Below, one piece after another: positions 7,647 to 14,262 of a stretch of 33,210 nucleotides of DNA. Source of the DNA: JBKPDV01 sp046728075 (GTDB lineage: Bacteria; Acidobacteriota; Thermoanaerobaculia; UBA5066; Gp7-AA6). The position numbers were made by a program, and so were the translations under genes. The notes beneath the pieces are model-generated. The model did no database searches, was not told where the DNA came from, and saw only the letters and a program-made list of their open reading frames with translations. Numbering within the stretch: position 1 is the stretch's first letter; every line of letters starts with the position of its first letter. The stretch covers positions 1-33,210 of the forward strand of contig JBKPDV010000266.1 of NCBI GenBank assembly GCA_046728075.1, read 5' to 3'.

Positions 7647-7709
7647 ATGCAACTCGGGATGATCGGACTCGGACGGATGGGCGCGGACATGGAGAAGCCC
7701 GCGAATTGA
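7647..7709 (+). pseudogene. gnd: 5' stub of 6-phosphogluconate dehydrogenase
   Basis: A clear ribosome site (GAGGAAAGGA) precedes ATG 7647, which starts MQLGMIGLGRMGADMEKPAN and then stops at TGA 7707-7709. MQLGMIGLGRMGANM is the characteristic NADP-binding Rossmann start (GxGxxG) of 6-phosphogluconate dehydrogenases. Only the first 15 or so residues remain; the rest of the enzyme is missing. Together with the pgi stub this indicates a collapsed glucose/pentose-phosphate operon downstream of the glucokinase gene. Confidence 0.5.
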
Positions 7710-7881
7710 GGAGGACCGGCTGCATCGGGCGGGTCATTCAGGTGAACGGCTTCCTGACGAAAGAGATGCTGCGCGATCACGACCACGAGGCGAGCGTGAT
7801 CCAGTGTTTCGTGCCCGGGGGCAGCCGACGCGAAATAGGAAGCCGGCGGTCCGAAGACGGCCGGCTGTCGATGAATGAGGT
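7710..7881. other. Short gap between gnd stub and ssrA
   Basis: Open frames continue through this region on both strands, including a stretch reading RVIQVNGFLTKEMLRDHDHE on the plus strand. No start signal or recognisable family goes with them. It may be a further degraded gene fragment. Confidence 0.3.
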
Positions 7882-8243
7882 TGGTGGAGGCGGCGGGAGT
7901 TGAACCCGCGTCCGAGGGCGTCACGGGAAAGGCCACTCCATGCTCAGCCTCTTCTGAAGTCTCGCCCCGCCGCCTCAAGAAGAGGCAAAACGGCGGCAGG
8001 GCAACCCCGAATTGATTTCGCCGGTCCGTCCGGGGAACCGGACCGGCTACACCCGCTTTTGGCGTCGGCGCCCGAGACGCGGCGGGTGCGCTTCTCAAGA
8101 CACCGTCACTGCGCGTTAATTACGCAGCGAGAGCGAGATTGCTGTTATTGGCAGCTATCGTTTTTCACCTTTTTTACGAGGTGGGTGAGACCTCGGCATG
8201 CAACCTATCGCGTGCTCGTCCCCGTCGAAGCCGTTTCGCCCCC
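7882..8243 (-). ncRNA. ssrA: Transfer-messenger RNA (tmRNA)
   Basis: Read on the minus strand, the RNA begins GGGGGCGAAACGGCUUCGAC at 8243. It ends with a T-arm GGTTCAACTCCCGCC and acceptor CGCCTCCACCA at 7882. The first seven bases pair with the acceptor strand (one G-U), forming the tRNA-like domain with an encoded CCA. Length is 362 nt, normal for one-piece tmRNA. tmRNA, charged with alanine, rescues stalled ribosomes and tags the unfinished protein for degradation. The tag frame lies at 8120-8152. SmpB is not in the window. Confidence 0.95.
8120..8152 (-). other. tmRNA proteolysis tag reading frame
   Basis: The resume codon GCC at 8150-8152 follows the bases UAGCU, at the same place as UAGUC before the E. 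coli resume codon. The frame reads ANNSNLALAA and ends at TAA, followed shortly by a second in-phase stop signal (TTAA). With the alanine carried by tmRNA, the tag is AANNSNLALAA. The hydrophobic ALAA end matches what ClpXP-type proteases recognise. Confidence 0.85.
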
Positions 8244-8326
8244 ACGGGATCGCTCTGTCACTCAAAGATCAGGCGAGATGTTAACACGCTGAGTCGGCAA
8301 GTATTCCTTTCCGCACTTCGAGCAAC

Positions 8327-8414
8327 AAGCTGTCAGCTTTCAGCTTGCAGCTACCAGAGCAACCGATGCTCTGGTCTCTGGCTGAGAGCTGTGAGCTGAT
8401 AGCTGAAAGCTTGA
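8327..8414. repeat. Heptad repeat array A (AGCT family), inverted arms
   Basis: The left arm (8327-8360) is a 7-bp tandem series of AGCTGTC, AGCTTTC, AGCTTGC, AGCTACC. The right arm (8369-8414) carries the inverse series, with units AGCTGTG, AGCTGAT, AGCTGAA. Inner flanks CCAGAGC and GCTCTGG pair perfectly around a 7-nt loop, so the transcript could form a long imperfect hairpin. The array lies between ssrA and cutA. The same unit family recurs at 18636 and 25723. Confidence 0.85.
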
Positions 8415-8445
8415 CTTCTCCCCGTTCCAGGCGTGGAATCTCCTC

Positions 8446-8829
8446 GTGCGCGCCCAGGACTTGATGGTGATCGTGACCTCCGCCGGCACCGAGGAGCAGG
8501 CTCTCGACATCGCTCACGCGCTCGTTCGCAACCGCCAGGCGGCCTGCGTCAACCTTCTTCCCAACATCCATTCGATCTACCGATGGAAGGGAAGAATCTG
8601 CGAGGACGGGGAATACCTCCTGGTGATCAAGACCTGCGCGAAGGAGTTCAAGGGCGTGCGGGAGACGATCCAGAAGATCAACACCTATGAGCTGCCCGAG
8701 GTGCTGGCCTATCGCGTGGACGAGTCGTCTCCGGGCTTCGCGGCATGGATCGTAAAGGCGACGGAGCACCCCAAGCGTCGCGCTCCGCGCCCGAAACTCG
8801 TCCCCAAGGCCCGCGCCGCCGCGAGGTAA
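8446..8829 (+). CDS. cutA: CutA-family protein (divalent cation tolerance)
   Basis: The product has the CutA fold signature. An opening strand LMVIVTSAGTEEQALDIAHA is followed by LVRNRQAACVNLLPNIHSIYRWKGRI, then YLLVIKT and YELPEVLAYRVDE. CutA proteins form trimers. They were linked to copper tolerance in E. coli, but their cellular role is unsettled. GTG 8446 was chosen because it restores the few residues normally in front of strand 1. The in-frame ATG at 8464 has an AGGA nearby but would begin inside the strand. The C-terminus is extended by a basic Lys/Arg/Ala/Pro tail of about 18 residues, slightly longer than usual. Repeat arrays flank the gene on both sides. Confidence 0.85.
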   Translation: MRAQDLMVIVTSAGTEEQALDIAHALVRNRQAACVNLLPNIHSIYRWKGRICEDGEYLLVIKTCAKEFKGVRETIQKINTYELPEVLAYRVDESSPGFAAWIVKATEHPKRRAPRPKLVPKARAAAR

Positions 8830-8857
8830 CGAGGAGAGCACAAAGGTTCTTCGCTAG

Positions 8858-8880
8858 CGACTGTCGACTATCGACTGTCG
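8858..8880. repeat. Heptad repeat array B, single arm
   Basis: Three 7-bp units, CGACTGT, CGACTAT, CGACTGT, follow each other between cutA and the next gene, whose ATG is only about 10 nt further. No inverted partner arm is visible. The unit is related to the GTAGTCG/CGACTAC family at 12453 and 16071. Confidence 0.7.
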
Positions 8881-8889
8881 GGTTCTCCC

Positions 8890-10221
8890 ATGATTTCCTT
8901 CCTGACACTCTTTCTGGGACTGACCGCCGGCCCGCAGCTCGTGCAGGTTTCTACGGCCGGCGGAGTCGCCGCCGTCGAAATCCTTCTGGACGGAACCGCG
9001 GTGGGCCGCGCCGAGAAGGCCCCCTTTTCGGTCCACGTCGACTTCGGTCCGGAGCTCTCGCCTCACGAGCTCGTCGCCCGAGCGATCGACCGGTCCGGCG
9101 GCGAACTCGGGCGCGTTCGGCAGTGGGTGAATTTACCCCGGCCGGCAGCGGAGGTGGAAGTCCTCCTCGAGCGGGACGAAAAGGGGAAGGCGATGACTGG
9201 CCGGCTCGCTGTGGAGAGTTTGCTCGGAACCAGGGCGACGTCACTCTCCGCGGCATTCGACGGACGGCCGCTGTCGATCTCCGGACAGGAGCGGTTCGAG
9301 CTGCCCGCCTATGACGATACGACGACACATCTGCTGACCGTCGCGGCGGAGTTTCCCAATGGGGTCCGATCCCGCCGGGATCTCGTCATCGGCGGCCGCG
9401 CGGCCAGTGTCGTCTCGACGGAGCTGACGGCGCTGCCCGTACGCGTTTTAGACGGCTCCGAGCCGGACGCGGCGGCTCTTTCCACAGCGTTTCGAAAAAA
9501 CGGGTCGCCCATGCAGGTCATCGCCGTCGAGCGGGGGCCGGCCCAGATCCTGATCGTGCGCAGCCTTTCCGCTGACGAAGCGATGTCCAAGCTCGGGCGC
9601 GGAGGACGGACGATGATCGACCAGGCGCGACGGGGCACGTTGCCGGTTTACGACCCCAACGCGATGCAGATGCAGCTGCGAGTGGGCGACGAGGACCATA
9701 TCCGCTTCGTGTGGCCCCGCGGGCGCATGGTGCCCGATACCGTCCCGCCGAGAGAGCTGTTCGACAGCTCGCACAATTTTGCGGGCAGCGACGGTGGGCT
9801 TCACTGGCTGTTGACCCGCGTCTATCATCCGGCGCGGGCGGAATCCCACCCGCGATTCGCCGACGCGGTCGCGATCGCTGGAGTTCAGGCGGTCGCCGCT
9901 CACGGGCGCCGCGCCGTCGTGCTCATCCTCGGCGAGGGACCGGCGGATGTCTCGCGCTACGACCCGACGAGCGTTCGCCGGTACCTGGCGAAACTGTCCG
10001 TCCCCCTCTTCGTCTGGTCGCTCGAGAACCCCAAAGGGAACCGGGCGGCGGAACAGTGGGGAAACTGCGAGGACATTTCCAATCTTCCGAAGCTGCGCGC
10101 CGCCTTCGCCCGGTTTGCGGACGCGCTCGAGCATCAACGGATCGTGTGGCTAACAGGCGAGCACCGGCCCCAGGACATTGCGCTCGCCCCCGAGACGCGA
10201 GGCGTCGAGCTGGTCAGGTGA
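8890..10221 (+). CDS. Secreted VWFA-related-type protein
   Basis: The 443-residue protein opens with a short hydrophobic signal-like segment (MISFLTLFLGLTAG). The N-terminal half (to about residue 170) is beta-rich. It contains VEILLDGTAVGRAEKAPFSV, which resembles the Ig-like segment of acidobacterial VWFA-related proteins. The C-terminal half looks like a von Willebrand A-type fold: an ADAVAIAGVQAVAAHGRRAV helix and strand (about residues 318-337), LILGEG, then a VRRYLAKLSVPLFVWSLE strand-helix unit. A clear DxSxS metal site is not visible, so the domain is divergent. No partner genes suggest a role. The family call is from overall layout, not from a decisive motif. Confidence 0.5.
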   Translation: MISFLTLFLGLTAGPQLVQVSTAGGVAAVEILLDGTAVGRAEKAPFSVHVDFGPELSPHELVARAIDRSGGELGRVRQWVNLPRPAAEVEVLLERDEKGKAMTGRLAVESLLGTRATSLSAAFDGRPLSISGQERFELPAYDDTTTHLLTVAAEFPNGVRSRRDLVIGGRAASVVSTELTALPVRVLDGSEPDAAALSTAFRKNGSPMQVIAVERGPAQILIVRSLSADEAMSKLGRGGRTMIDQARRGTLPVYDPNAMQMQLRVGDEDHIRFVWPRGRMVPDTVPPRELFDSSHNFAGSDGGLHWLLTRVYHPARAESHPRFADAVAIAGVQAVAAHGRRAVVLILGEGPADVSRYDPTSVRRYLAKLSVPLFVWSLENPKGNRAAEQWGNCEDISNLPKLRAAFARFADALEHQRIVWLTGEHRPQDIALAPETRGVELVR

Positions 10222-10227
10222 GCCGGG

Positions 10228-10325
10228 GTCTAAGGTCTAAGGTCAAAAGTCTAAAGTCTAAAGTTCAAAACGGCGACACTCGATCCCGAGAACCTTAGAC
10301 CTTAGACTTTAGACCTTGGACTAAC
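10228..10325. repeat. Heptad repeat array C (GTCTAAR), inverted arms
   Basis: The left arm (10228-10270) has about six 7-bp units: GTCTAAG, GTCAAAA, GTCTAAA, GTTCAAA. The right arm (10291-10325) is the inverted series (CTTAGAC, TTTAGAC, CTTGGAC). The spacer is about 20 nt. The array separates two convergent genes, and the TAG stop of the CAP-domain gene (10321-10323) lies inside the right arm. Confidence 0.85.
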
Positions 10326-11274
10326 TTTTCCCCGCCGGCTGCGATCGCTGCCGCCTCCAGGGAGTTCCGGTCCTGGATCGGCCGAAGCACTGGACCCAGA
10401 GGATCTGATAGCCGTTGGTGTTCTTCCCGACCGCTAACCCAGAGCCGATGTCCACGAAGAGAGGACTCAGGATGTTCTCGCGATGCAAGGGACTGGACAT
10501 CCAGCCGTCCATGACTTCTTCGATCGAGTATTGCCCACGAGCGATGTTCTCGGCGACGATGTTCGGCCGATATCCGGCGGCGCGGCTACGCTCCAGGACC
10601 GTTGTTCCTTCGGGACTGTCATGGTCGTAATAGGAGCGGGCGAGCATGTCTGCGGCGTGGCGTTGTGCCGTCTCGTCCAAGAGAGGCTCCGCGCGCATGG
10701 GTGGAACCCCCGCCGCCTGGCGCTCGCGGTTGACTCGATCGCGAAGCGCCCGGCGGACGGCCTGGATGTCCGAGAAGTCGATCCGCTTTCCGGATACGAA
10801 GTCCTCCCAGGAAACGGCGAAGAGAAAAACGTAAACAGGAATCTCGTCTCGGACGGCGGTCCCGATCCCCACGTCACGCAGGCTCGGGCGCTGGAGCTCA
10901 TCCGCCAGCATGCCAGCGGCTCCGGCCGCCTCGGAAAAGACCATGTCGACGTCCCCATCGGCCAGAACGAGAACTTCCGACAGGTACTGGGGATCGAATC
11001 CCAGCGCGACTGCGGCGCGCCCGTCCCCCTCGGCCGTCGAGACGCCGGGCTCTGGCCCGCCCGCGGCGAATTCCTCAGCACGCCGCTGCGCGACGCCCGA
11101 CAACTTGTCCGAAAGGCGCAGAGCCCGAAGCTTTGTCTGGCTCCGCGCGGCATTGATCCGCTCGAGAAAGGCCTGGCGGAGGGCGTCGAAGTTATCGTTG
11201 GGAGGTGCCGGCGAAAAAGTCAGAAGTGACAAGTGACAAGTGACGAGTGACGAGCGGAAAAACCCTCTTGTCAC
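10321..11274 (-). CDS. CAP-domain (SCP/PR-1-like) protein, probably secreted
   Basis: The C-terminal 130 residues form a CAP domain. They include LRDRVNRERQAAGVPPM, HAADMLARSYYDHDSPEG, VAENIARGQYSIEEVMDGWM and SSPLHRENILSPLFVDIGSGLA. The His and Glu residues of the CAP cavity (YYDHDSP, AENIA, HRENIL) are present. The first half (about 30-150) resembles a second, degenerate CAP-like module. The start is uncertain: GTG 11274 lies inside repeat array D. The predicted N-terminus (TRGFFRSSLVTCHLSLLTFS) is encoded by the repeat and looks like a signal peptide; TTG codons inside the arm are alternatives. No good ribosome site is visible. The stop codon is inside array C. Confidence 0.7.
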   Translation of the reverse strand: MTRGFFRSSLVTCHLSLLTFSPAPPNDNFDALRQAFLERINAARSQTKLRALRLSDKLSGVAQRRAEEFAAGGPEPGVSTAEGDGRAAVALGFDPQYLSEVLVLADGDVDMVFSEAAGAAGMLADELQRPSLRDVGIGTAVRDEIPVYVFLFAVSWEDFVSGKRIDFSDIQAVRRALRDRVNRERQAAGVPPMRAEPLLDETAQRHAADMLARSYYDHDSPEGTTVLERSRAAGYRPNIVAENIARGQYSIEEVMDGWMSSPLHRENILSPLFVDIGSGLAVGKNTNGYQILWVQCFGRSRTGTPWRRQRSQPAGKS

Positions 11275-11290
11275 TTGTCACTCGTCACTC
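11217..11290. repeat. Heptad repeat array D (AGTGACR), inverted arms
   Basis: The left arm (11217-11254) has units AAGTCAG, AAGTGAC (three times) and GAGTGAC. The right arm (11265-11290) inverts it (TTGTCAC, TCGTCAC). The loop is about 10 nt and contains GGAAAAACCC. The left arm overlaps the start of the CAP gene, and the right arm touches the stop codon of the cystathionine synthase gene at 11289. Confidence 0.85.
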
Positions 11291-12428
11291 AGACCGACTG
11301 AAGGGCCTGGTCCAGATCGGCCACCAGATCCTCGAGATCCTCGATTCCGACGGAAATGCGAACGAGACCGGGAGTGACGCCGAGTCGCTGCCGCTCCTGC
11401 TCGGGGATCGAGGCGTGGGTCATCGTGGCCGGGTGCGAGATCAACGTCTCGACGCCGCCGAGGCTCTCGGCGAGCGAGCAGAGCCGGACGGCCGAGAGCA
11501 TCTTCGACGCCGCTTCGTAGGAACCCAGATCGAAGGAGATCATCGCGCCGAAGCCCCGCATCTGTTTTTTCGCGAGCGCGTGCTGGGGGTGATCCGGAAA
11601 GCCCGGGTAGTAGACCTTCTGCACTCTCTTGTGTCCCGCGAGAAACCGCGCGATCTCCCGGCCGTTGGACTCGTGCCGCTCCATCCGGACGACGAGCGTC
11701 TTGATCCCGCGCAACACGAGCCAGGAATCGAGCGGTGAGAGGATCGCGCCCGAGCTGTTCTGGACGAAGGAGAGCCACTCGACCTGTTCCGGATTCTTCG
11801 CCACCGCGATGCCTCCGACCGAGTCGGAGTGGCCGTTCAAGAACTTGGTCGTGGAGTGGACCACGAGGTCCGCCCCCAGATCGAGAGGCCGCTGCAGGTA
11901 CGGCGATGCGAAGGTGTTGTCGACGACGACAAGCGCGCCGCGGCCGTGCGCGAGGTTGGACAGTCTCGCGATGTCGCAGATCGCCATCGTCGGATTGGTG
12001 GGGGACTCCAGATGCAGGAGGCGGGTGTTCGGCCGGAAGGCGCGCTCGACGGCCTCGAGGTCGGTCGTGTCCACAAAAGAAAACTCGACGCCGTAGCGAG
12101 CCTGGATCTGGGTGTAATACCGGAACGTCCCTCCGTACGTCATGTCGGAGCAGACAACGTGCTCGCCGGCCTTGACGAAGGTCGAGACGGCGGTGATGGC
12201 CGCCATTCCCGAGGCGAAGGCGCGCGCTCCGGATCCGCCCTCGAGAACGGCCATGTTCTCCTCGAGCGCGTGGCGCGTCGGGTTCTGTGTGCGCGCGTAC
12301 TCGTACCCCTTGTGGCGGCCCAGCGCCTCCTGAACATATGTCGAGGTCTGGTAGATCGGGACGGCGACGGCGCCGGTCGTCGGATCCGGCTCGTTGCCCG
12401 CGTGGATGCAATCGGTGCTGAAACCCAT
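11289..12428 (-). CDS. metB: Cystathionine gamma-synthase / gamma-lyase family enzyme
   Basis: This 379-residue enzyme is a fold-type I PLP protein of the Cys/Met metabolism family. It shows YEYARTQNPTRHALEENMA, the cofactor-phosphate region FASGMAAITA, VVDNTFASPYLQRPLDLGAD and the PLP lysine in HSTTKFLNGHSD (Lys195). SLGGVETLISHPATMTHASI is the conserved C-terminal substrate motif. It could act forward (gamma-synthase, methionine route) or in reverse transsulfuration (gamma-lyase, making cysteine); sequence motifs do not separate the two safely. The next gene upstream is a cysteine synthase/CBS homologue, a pair typical of reverse transsulfuration. AAAAGGA precedes the ATG. The stop lies at the edge of repeat array D. 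Confidence 0.85.
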   Translation of the reverse strand: MGFSTDCIHAGNEPDPTTGAVAVPIYQTSTYVQEALGRHKGYEYARTQNPTRHALEENMAVLEGGSGARAFASGMAAITAVSTFVKAGEHVVCSDMTYGGTFRYYTQIQARYGVEFSFVDTTDLEAVERAFRPNTRLLHLESPTNPTMAICDIARLSNLAHGRGALVVVDNTFASPYLQRPLDLGADLVVHSTTKFLNGHSDSVGGIAVAKNPEQVEWLSFVQNSSGAILSPLDSWLVLRGIKTLVVRMERHESNGREIARFLAGHKRVQKVYYPGFPDHPQHALAKKQMRGFGAMISFDLGSYEAASKMLSAVRLCSLAESLGGVETLISHPATMTHASIPEQERQRLGVTPGLVRISVGIEDLEDLVADLDQALQSV

Positions 12429-12452
12429 ATGTTCCTTTTCAGTCTAAGTTCC

Positions 12453-12534
12453 GAGTCGGTAGTCAGTAGTCGATAGTCGGTAGGTAAGAGGAATCGTTCT
12501 CCACTACCGACTACCGACTATCGACTACCGACTG
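12453..12534. repeat. Heptad repeat array E (GTAGTCG), inverted arms
   Basis: The left arm (12453-12488) has units GTCGGTA, GTCAGTA, GTCGATA. The right arm (12502-12534) has inverted units CTACCGA, CTATCGA. The spacer of about 13 nt reads AGGAATCGTTCTC. The array separates two same-strand genes. The right arm runs into the end of the upstream coding sequence and supplies its last codons and its TAG stop. Confidence 0.85.
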
Positions 12535-13464
12535 CTCCAGAATTCCCTGATCCGGATATCGCTCCGCTCCATCCGGAAAGATGGTCACCACCGTCTTGCC
12601 AGAGCCAAGACGCCGAGCGAGGATTCCCGCCGCCGCCGCCGCGACGCCGGAAGATCCTCCGACTAAGAGCCCCTCTTCGCGCGCGAGCGTGTGGCAGGTC
12701 TCGAAGGCGGTCGCGTCGTCGATGGTGATGACTTCGTCGATCAGGCTGCGATCCAGGATTTCGGGAAAGAAGGAGAGCCCGATGCCTTCCACTCGGTGAG
12801 GTCCCCGGGGCCCGCCGCCGAGGATCGAGCCCTGCGGCTCGGCCGCCGCTTTGTGAAGTCGGGGGATCCGCTCGGCGAGGCAGCGGGCCACCCCTACGAA
12901 CGTGCCGCTCGTGCCCACACCGACGACGAACGCGTCGATCGCGCCTCCGAGCTCCGAATAAATCTCGGGGCCCGTCGTTTCGTAATGAGTCCGGACGTTG
13001 ACGGGATTGGCGAACTGGTTGGGGAGGTAGGCACCGGGAGTCTCGCGAGCGATTTGCTGGGCGCGCTCGATCGCCCCGCACATGAGCTCCGCCTCGGGTG
13101 TCCGCACGACTGTCGCGCCAAGCGCTTCCATCAGCCGGGCCTTGACCCGCCCATATCCCTCCGGCATGACGACGACGCAGCGGTAGCCGCGCGAGGCGGC
13201 GAGCATCGCCAGCGCGACGCCGGTGTTGCCCGAAGTCGGCTCGACGATCGTGCCTCCGGGTGCGAGAAGTCCCCGTCGCTCGGCATTCTCGATCATGGCC
13301 AGCGCAATCCGGTCCTTCACGCTTCCACCCGGATTGATCCACTCGAGCTTGGCGAAGATCCGAGCGCCGCCGCGCGAGAATCGCGGGAGCTCGACTAAGG
13401 GAGTGTGCCCGATCGCATCGGCGAGCGACGGAGGGGAAGCGACGGATCCGGAACGGGACGACAT
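12511..13464 (-). CDS. PLP-dependent cysteine synthase / cystathionine beta-synthase homologue
   Basis: The chosen ATG (13464) gives 317 residues, the usual length of the family. The longer frame upstream crosses a transcription terminator and is unlikely. Motifs are IGHTPLVELPRFS, NPGGSVKDRIA with the PLP lysine at about residue 50, and PTSGNTGVALAMLAASRGY. The glycine-rich phosphate loop VGTSGTF and the C-terminal GGSSGVA are also present. O-acetylserine sulfhydrylases (CysK/CysM) and bacterial cystathionine beta-synthases share all of these. Adjacency to the cystathionine gamma-enzyme gene favours a joint role in cysteine/methionine interconversion. The protein ends EQSVVDSR, and these last eight residues and the stop are written by repeat array E. 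No clear ribosome site precedes the ATG. Confidence 0.85.
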   Translation of the reverse strand: MSSRSGSVASPPSLADAIGHTPLVELPRFSRGGARIFAKLEWINPGGSVKDRIALAMIENAERRGLLAPGGTIVEPTSGNTGVALAMLAASRGYRCVVVMPEGYGRVKARLMEALGATVVRTPEAELMCGAIERAQQIARETPGAYLPNQFANPVNVRTHYETTGPEIYSELGGAIDAFVVGVGTSGTFVGVARCLAERIPRLHKAAAEPQGSILGGGPRGPHRVEGIGLSFFPEILDRSLIDEVITIDDATAFETCHTLAREEGLLVGGSSGVAAAAAGILARRLGSGKTVVTIFPDGAERYPDQGILEQSVVDSR

Positions 13465-13484
13465 GTGTCGGTACCGGATCAAGA

Positions 13485-13516
13485 TAACAAAAAAAGCCCC
13501 GGCGGCGCCGGGGCTT
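13485..13516 (-). terminator. Rho-independent terminator after the zinc-ribbon gene
   Basis: AAGCCCCGGC (13494-13503) pairs perfectly with GCCGGGGCTT (13507-13516) around a 3-nt loop. On the minus strand the stem is followed by a run of T residues ending in TTGTT. This is a textbook intrinsic terminator for the gene at 13545-13844 and lies just before the start of the cysteine synthase gene, so that gene needs its own promoter. Confidence 0.9.
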
Positions 13517-13544
13517 GCAAAATCAAGAGTCGCTGGAGTAGGGG

Positions 13545-13844
13545 TCAGTAGGCCTGCTGAGCGCGGCGTGCCGAGTAGCACTCGCGGCAGTAGACCGGCT
13601 TGCCGTTGGTGGGATTGAAAGGCACCTGGGTCTGCTTGCCGCAGCCGTCGCAGGTGACGTCGTAGAAAGTCCTCTCGCGCCCTTCGCCCGAGGCGGACTT
13701 ACGCTTGTCGCGGCAGGGCTTGCAACGCTTGGGCTCGTTGGTGAAGCCCTTGCGCGCGTAAAACTCCTGATCGTCCGCCGAAAAGAGGAACGTACCGCCG
13801 CAGTCGACGCAAGTCAGGTTCTTGTCCGTGTATTGCTGCATCAT
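13545..13844 (-). CDS. CxxC-x17-CxxC zinc-ribbon protein
   Basis: This 99-residue protein has two zinc-ribbon modules. The first, about residues 11-46, has LTCVDCGGTF and later KRCKPCRDKRK, with QEFYARKGFTNEPKRC between, as in the probable zinc-ribbon (zf-trcl) family. The second has VTCDGCGKQTQVPF and VYCRECY with exactly 17 residues between the two CxxC pairs, matching the CxxC-x17-CxxC family. Such proteins are presumed to bind zinc and possibly nucleic acid or protein; the function is not established. A possible ribosome site (AGGAG) is rather distant (about 13 nt), and a 7-bp near-perfect hairpin lies in the 5' leader (13879-13897). A strong terminator follows, so it is probably a single-gene unit. 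Confidence 0.8.
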   Translation of the reverse strand: MMQQYTDKNLTCVDCGGTFLFSADDQEFYARKGFTNEPKRCKPCRDKRKSASGEGRERTFYDVTCDGCGKQTQVPFNPTNGKPVYCRECYSARRAQQAY

Positions 13845-14152
13845 GGAAGTTACCGATCTCCTGGGTGTAACCCTTCCGGGATCTTCTGGGTCCCGTTTTC
13901 AAAAAAGTTGATATTCGAATCGCAAGAACGGCGATCCGCCACGCGGCGGAGCGCGAGACATTCTTTCTAGGACCGACCCCCTTTCGGCAGCGCGTACGCG
14001 TCCCCGCTCGGGCGTACGGAGAAAGGGAGTACAAACATTAGCGGCGCGATCAGTTTGGTGCGGGGTTTGTAAAAGCTGCGAGAAGCTAGCATGCGGATTC
14101 GGGGCCGCGCAAGCGAAAGTTTTGGGTGAGTGGCCGAGAACCCTCCCGACGA
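13845..14152. other. Upstream region of the zinc-ribbon gene
   Basis: The first 80 bp carry an AT-rich patch (around 13899-13925) that probably holds the promoter of the zinc-ribbon gene. TTGCGA with TTGAAA 17 bp on is the best pair I can find on the minus strand, and it is weak. The inverted repeat CGGGATC / GGTCCCG lies in the leader. I see no gene in the remaining part. Confidence 0.35.
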
Positions 14153-14246
14153 GACCCTGGTCCCTGGTCCCGGATCCCTGGCCGCGAGGCCGGGCGGGTC
14201 TTTCTGCCCCGACAAAGGACTAAGGACAAAGGACTAAGGACTAAAG
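14153..14246. repeat. Heptad repeat array F, two dissimilar arms
   Basis: The left arm (14153-14181) repeats CCTGGTC with one CCGGATC variant. The right arm (14211-14246) repeats GGACAAA and GGACTAA five times. Both have a 7-bp period, but the units are only loosely complementary (GTCC against GGAC), unlike the other loci. The right-arm unit resembles array C. The array ends 16 nt before the thiG stop. Confidence 0.75.
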
Positions 14247-14262
14247 AGGCGAGCCGAAGGAT

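Noticed and set aside
7112..7903. Plus-strand 263-residue fused frame
   Set aside because: It starts as an out-of-frame shadow of the kinase and only later enters the pgi stub frame.
7334..8098. Minus-strand 254-residue frame across the kinase end and ssrA
   Set aside because: It overlaps the tmRNA and the intact kinase gene, has no family match and no ribosome site.
13465..13581. A longer N-terminus for the cysteine synthase homologue
   Set aside because: The extension would read through the terminator of the previous gene and gives residues not expected in the family.
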